From: an uncultured Collinsella sp.
Lineage (GTDB): Bacteria > Actinomycetota > Coriobacteriia > Coriobacteriales > Coriobacteriaceae
DNA length: 5,965 nucleotides
Assembly (NCBI GenBank): GCA_902493125.1
Contig: CABUOF010000093.1
Location: 1 to 5,965, forward strand
Direction of reading: 5' to 3'
This document shows, piece by piece, positions 5,796-5,965 of this stretch; positions within the stretch are counted from its first letter, which is position 1, and each line of letters begins with the position of its first letter. The notes under the pieces were generated by a model. That model did no database searches. It was not told the origin of the DNA and saw only the letters and a list, made by a program, of their open reading frames with translations. Made by a program: the position numbers and the translations under genes.

Positions 5796-5965
5796 TTACC
5801 AATCAAGGAGCGAAAACGCACCGTCGCAATAGCCAAAATGAAGCACGGCACCGTTGTCGGGTAGCTCTCCCCTGCCAGTCACATACTCAAGAAACTCCTG
5901 GCAGGAAGAGCCGTGGGAGACTGCCAGCACACAGTCGTGCTGCGGCCTGGCCATGATGTGGGACA
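5796..5965 (-). CDS. C-terminal part of a second histidine phosphatase, cut by window edge
   Basis: The minus strand reads open from the right edge to a TAA at 5798-5796, giving 55 residues. They contain CVLAVSHGS, identical over nine residues to the segment around H142 of the neighbouring phosphatase, then EFLEYVTG and AVLHF, which also match it (EFMDHVKG, SVLHF). This is the end of a histidine-phosphatase domain with its second catalytic histidine. It ends at LLDW, about 27 residues earlier than its neighbour, which has an extra C-terminal tail. Its stop codon is 17 nt from the neighbour's ATG, so the two are almost certainly one transcript and probably arose by tandem duplication. The catalytic RHG and the start lie outside the window. 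Confidence 0.88.
   Translation of the reverse strand, partial: SHIMARPQHDCVLAVSHGSSCQEFLEYVTGRGELPDNGAVLHFGYCDGAFSLLDW

Noticed and set aside
5779..5802. TTG start extending the histidine phosphatase by eight residues
   Set aside because: The ATG at 5778 has AAGGA at ideal spacing and places the RHG motif close to the N-terminus, as is usual for the family.
1..5965. CRISPR arrays, tRNA or rRNA genes, phage genes
   Set aside because: No regularly spaced repeats, tRNA arm signatures or rRNA-like blocks were seen on either strand.

Overview
The window looks like chromosomal DNA of a GC-rich Gram-positive anaerobe, most probably a Coriobacteriia/Collinsella-type actinobacterium. The basis is strong C-ending codon preference in serC and serA, AAGGAG-type ribosome binding sites, a short clostridial-style SerA with a C-terminal ACT domain, and a DUF1015 relative close to serA. 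The genus is an inference from gene style, not a database match.

Left end (1-532): a richer-in-AT intergenic stretch. Its first 55 bases may be the tip of an ISL3-family insertion sequence, followed by AAATTTAA, which has the right length for a target duplication. Next comes a 28-bp dyad, then a 57-residue ORF (229-402) that opens like a Phd/YefM antitoxin but lacks most of that fold and has no toxin beside it. It may be a toxin-antitoxin remnant.

Serine block (533-2991): serC (phosphoserine aminotransferase) and serA (3-phosphoglycerate dehydrogenase) lie head to tail with a 71-nt gap. Together they make phosphoserine from 3-phosphoglycerate via 3-phosphohydroxypyruvate. The ACT-domain residues that bind serine in E. 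coli SerA are kept, so feedback inhibition is likely. A GC-rich hairpin with a T-tract ends the unit. No HAD-type phosphoserine phosphatase (SerB) is present here.

Hydrolase block (3029-5099): an M20-family zinc amidohydrolase/peptidase of unknown substrate is followed 39 nt later by a shrunken DUF1015 protein. The latter family often accompanies serA/serC, but this copy has lost the family's DGHHR motif and about half its length. A perfect inverted repeat over a possible -10 box precedes the pair, and a perfect 14-bp terminator stem follows it.

Right end (5143-5965, minus strand): two histidine-phosphatase-superfamily genes in tandem converge on that terminator. One is complete. The other, upstream of it and only 17 nt away, is cut by the window edge, leaving its last 55 residues. 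They appear to be a tandem duplication.

Nothing here is clearly a new system. The items most worth following are the degenerate DUF1015 protein, the tandem phosphatases (one might supply the missing phosphoserine phosphatase step, which is speculative), the orphan antitoxin-like gene with its operator-like dyad, and active-site substitutions in SerC and SerA.
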